A DNA stretch of 5,590 nucleotides from Treponema sp. (GTDB lineage Bacteria; Spirochaetota; Spirochaetia; Treponematales; Breznakiellaceae): contig JAISAN010000267.1 of NCBI GenBank assembly GCA_031266635.1, positions 1-5,590 of the forward strand, read 5' to 3'. Shown one piece after another: positions 5,127 to 5,590 of this stretch. The position numbers and the translations under genes are program-made. Positions within the stretch are counted from its first letter, which is position 1. Each line of letters starts with the position of its first letter. The notes beneath the pieces were generated by a model that was given only the letters and a program-made list of their open reading frames with translations, made no database searches and was not told the origin of the DNA.

Positions 5127-5170
5127 GCGGCAGCGAAGCGAAGTTTGACGACCATGTTCGCGTTTGCCGC
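5127..5170. repeat. Imperfect hairpin between convergent genes
   Basis: GCGGCAGCGAA (5127-5137) pairs with TTCGC plus TGCCGC (5157-5161 and 5165-5170), with a 3-base bulge. CGTTTGC (5161-5167) can alternatively pair with GCAAACG (5197-5203), inside the end of the convergent gene. It lies in the 129-base gap between the two convergent genes, so it may help end transcription, though no T run follows on either strand. A smaller CTGCC/GGCAG hairpin lies at 5076-5093. Confidence 0.3.
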
Positions 5171-5191
5171 GCGGAGCTTCATTCGGGGGGC

Positions 5192-5590
5192 TTACCGCAA
5201 ACGGGCACGGGCCAGGCCCGCGGCGGCCTCCGGGTAATTGGGACGGATCCGGAGGGCCTGTTCATAAGCCTCAATAGCGGGATTGGCATCGCCCAGGGAT
5301 TCCCGCACCGTGGCGAGCCGGTACCACCAGAGGGCAAGCCCCGGCTCAAGCCGCACCGCGGTAGTGTAGGCAATATCCGCGTGGTGGTACTGCTGTCTAA
5401 TCCTGAATATTTCACCAATAAAGAAATAAGCCACCGATATTCGTTCCCCCTGGGGCAGGGCATTGGCATAGCGCTGCATAAAGTTTAGGGAACGGTCATA
5501 ATCGTCAAGATAAAAATAGGCCTCGCCCATAGTTTCTACGATACGGTATTCATCGGAAAAAAGGCGGAGTCCCCGTTCTCCCCAGGTGAT
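5192..5590 (-). CDS. TPR-repeat protein, C-terminal part (cut by right edge)
   Basis: The frame is open from the right edge to the TAA at 5194-5192, 132 residues visible. A methionine codon at 5530 is internal: the frame continues upstream through the edge with natural sequence (ITWGERGLRLFSDEYRIVET). Three tetratricopeptide repeats are visible: one around ETMGEAYFYLDDYDRSLNFM, a second around SVAYFFIGEIFRIRQQYHHA, and a third around LWWYRLATVRESLGDANPAI with the typical ALRIRPNYPEA ending. TPR units are helix pairs used for protein-protein contacts; the specific role and the N-terminal part cannot be seen. It converges on the EetB-like gene. Confidence 0.88.
   Translation of the reverse strand: MTWGERGLRLFSDEYRIVETMGEAYFYLDDYDRSLNFMQRYANALPQGERISVAYFFIGEIFRIRQQYHHADIAYTTAVRLEPGLALWWYRLATVRESLGDANPAIEAYEQALRIRPNYPEAAAGLARARLR

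Noticed and set aside
1..5590. CRISPR array, rRNA, transposase or insertion sequence
   Set aside because: No regularly spaced repeats, no rRNA-like sequence and no transposase reading frame were seen; the only mobility gene is the tyrosine recombinase.

Overview
The window looks like chromosomal DNA of a spirochaete, most likely a Treponema of the termite-gut type. This is inferred from the style of the proteins (SlyD with a His/Cys tail, a stand-alone NifU C-terminal domain, a NusG-domain-II protein beside a Gx-family membrane protein) and from the intergenic repeats. It is not proven by any marker gene.

Left part (1-1700): the end of an integrated element. A 408-residue tyrosine recombinase on the minus strand starts 126 bases past the 3' end of a tRNA-Val(UAC) gene, the classic layout of an island inserted into a tRNA 3' end. 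The element therefore runs leftward out of the window. Beyond the integrase is a visibly AT-rich stretch (1-347) with a second minus-strand gene cut by the edge, a good promoter for it, and a possible 24-codon leader ORF whose stop overlaps its start (TAATG).

Middle part (1774-3237): host housekeeping genes on the plus strand. First is a small Nfu-type Fe-S carrier with a textbook sigma-70 promoter. Next is a 300-base intergenic stretch holding a large three-way-junction-like inverted repeat and a minus-strand terminator with no visible gene to terminate. Then comes a SlyD-type FKBP isomerase with a metal-binding tail, whose mRNA may be leaderless. Two related structured repeats flank this section (1803-1854 and 3074-3209). 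Every difference between them within the shared 39 bases is either in an unpaired position or part of a compensatory base-pair change.

Right part (3238-5062): a two-gene operon. A small membrane-anchored NusG-domain-II protein (EetA-like) overlaps or abuts a large membrane protein. That protein fuses a Gx-family, ECF-S-like domain (EetB-like) to a second membrane domain resembling ECF T components. The layout recalls the flavin/quinone extracellular electron-transfer loci of Firmicutes, where EetA, EetB and an EcfT paralogue (FmnA) are separate genes. This is the most interesting system in the window. A convergent TPR-repeat gene, cut by the right edge, follows on the minus strand.
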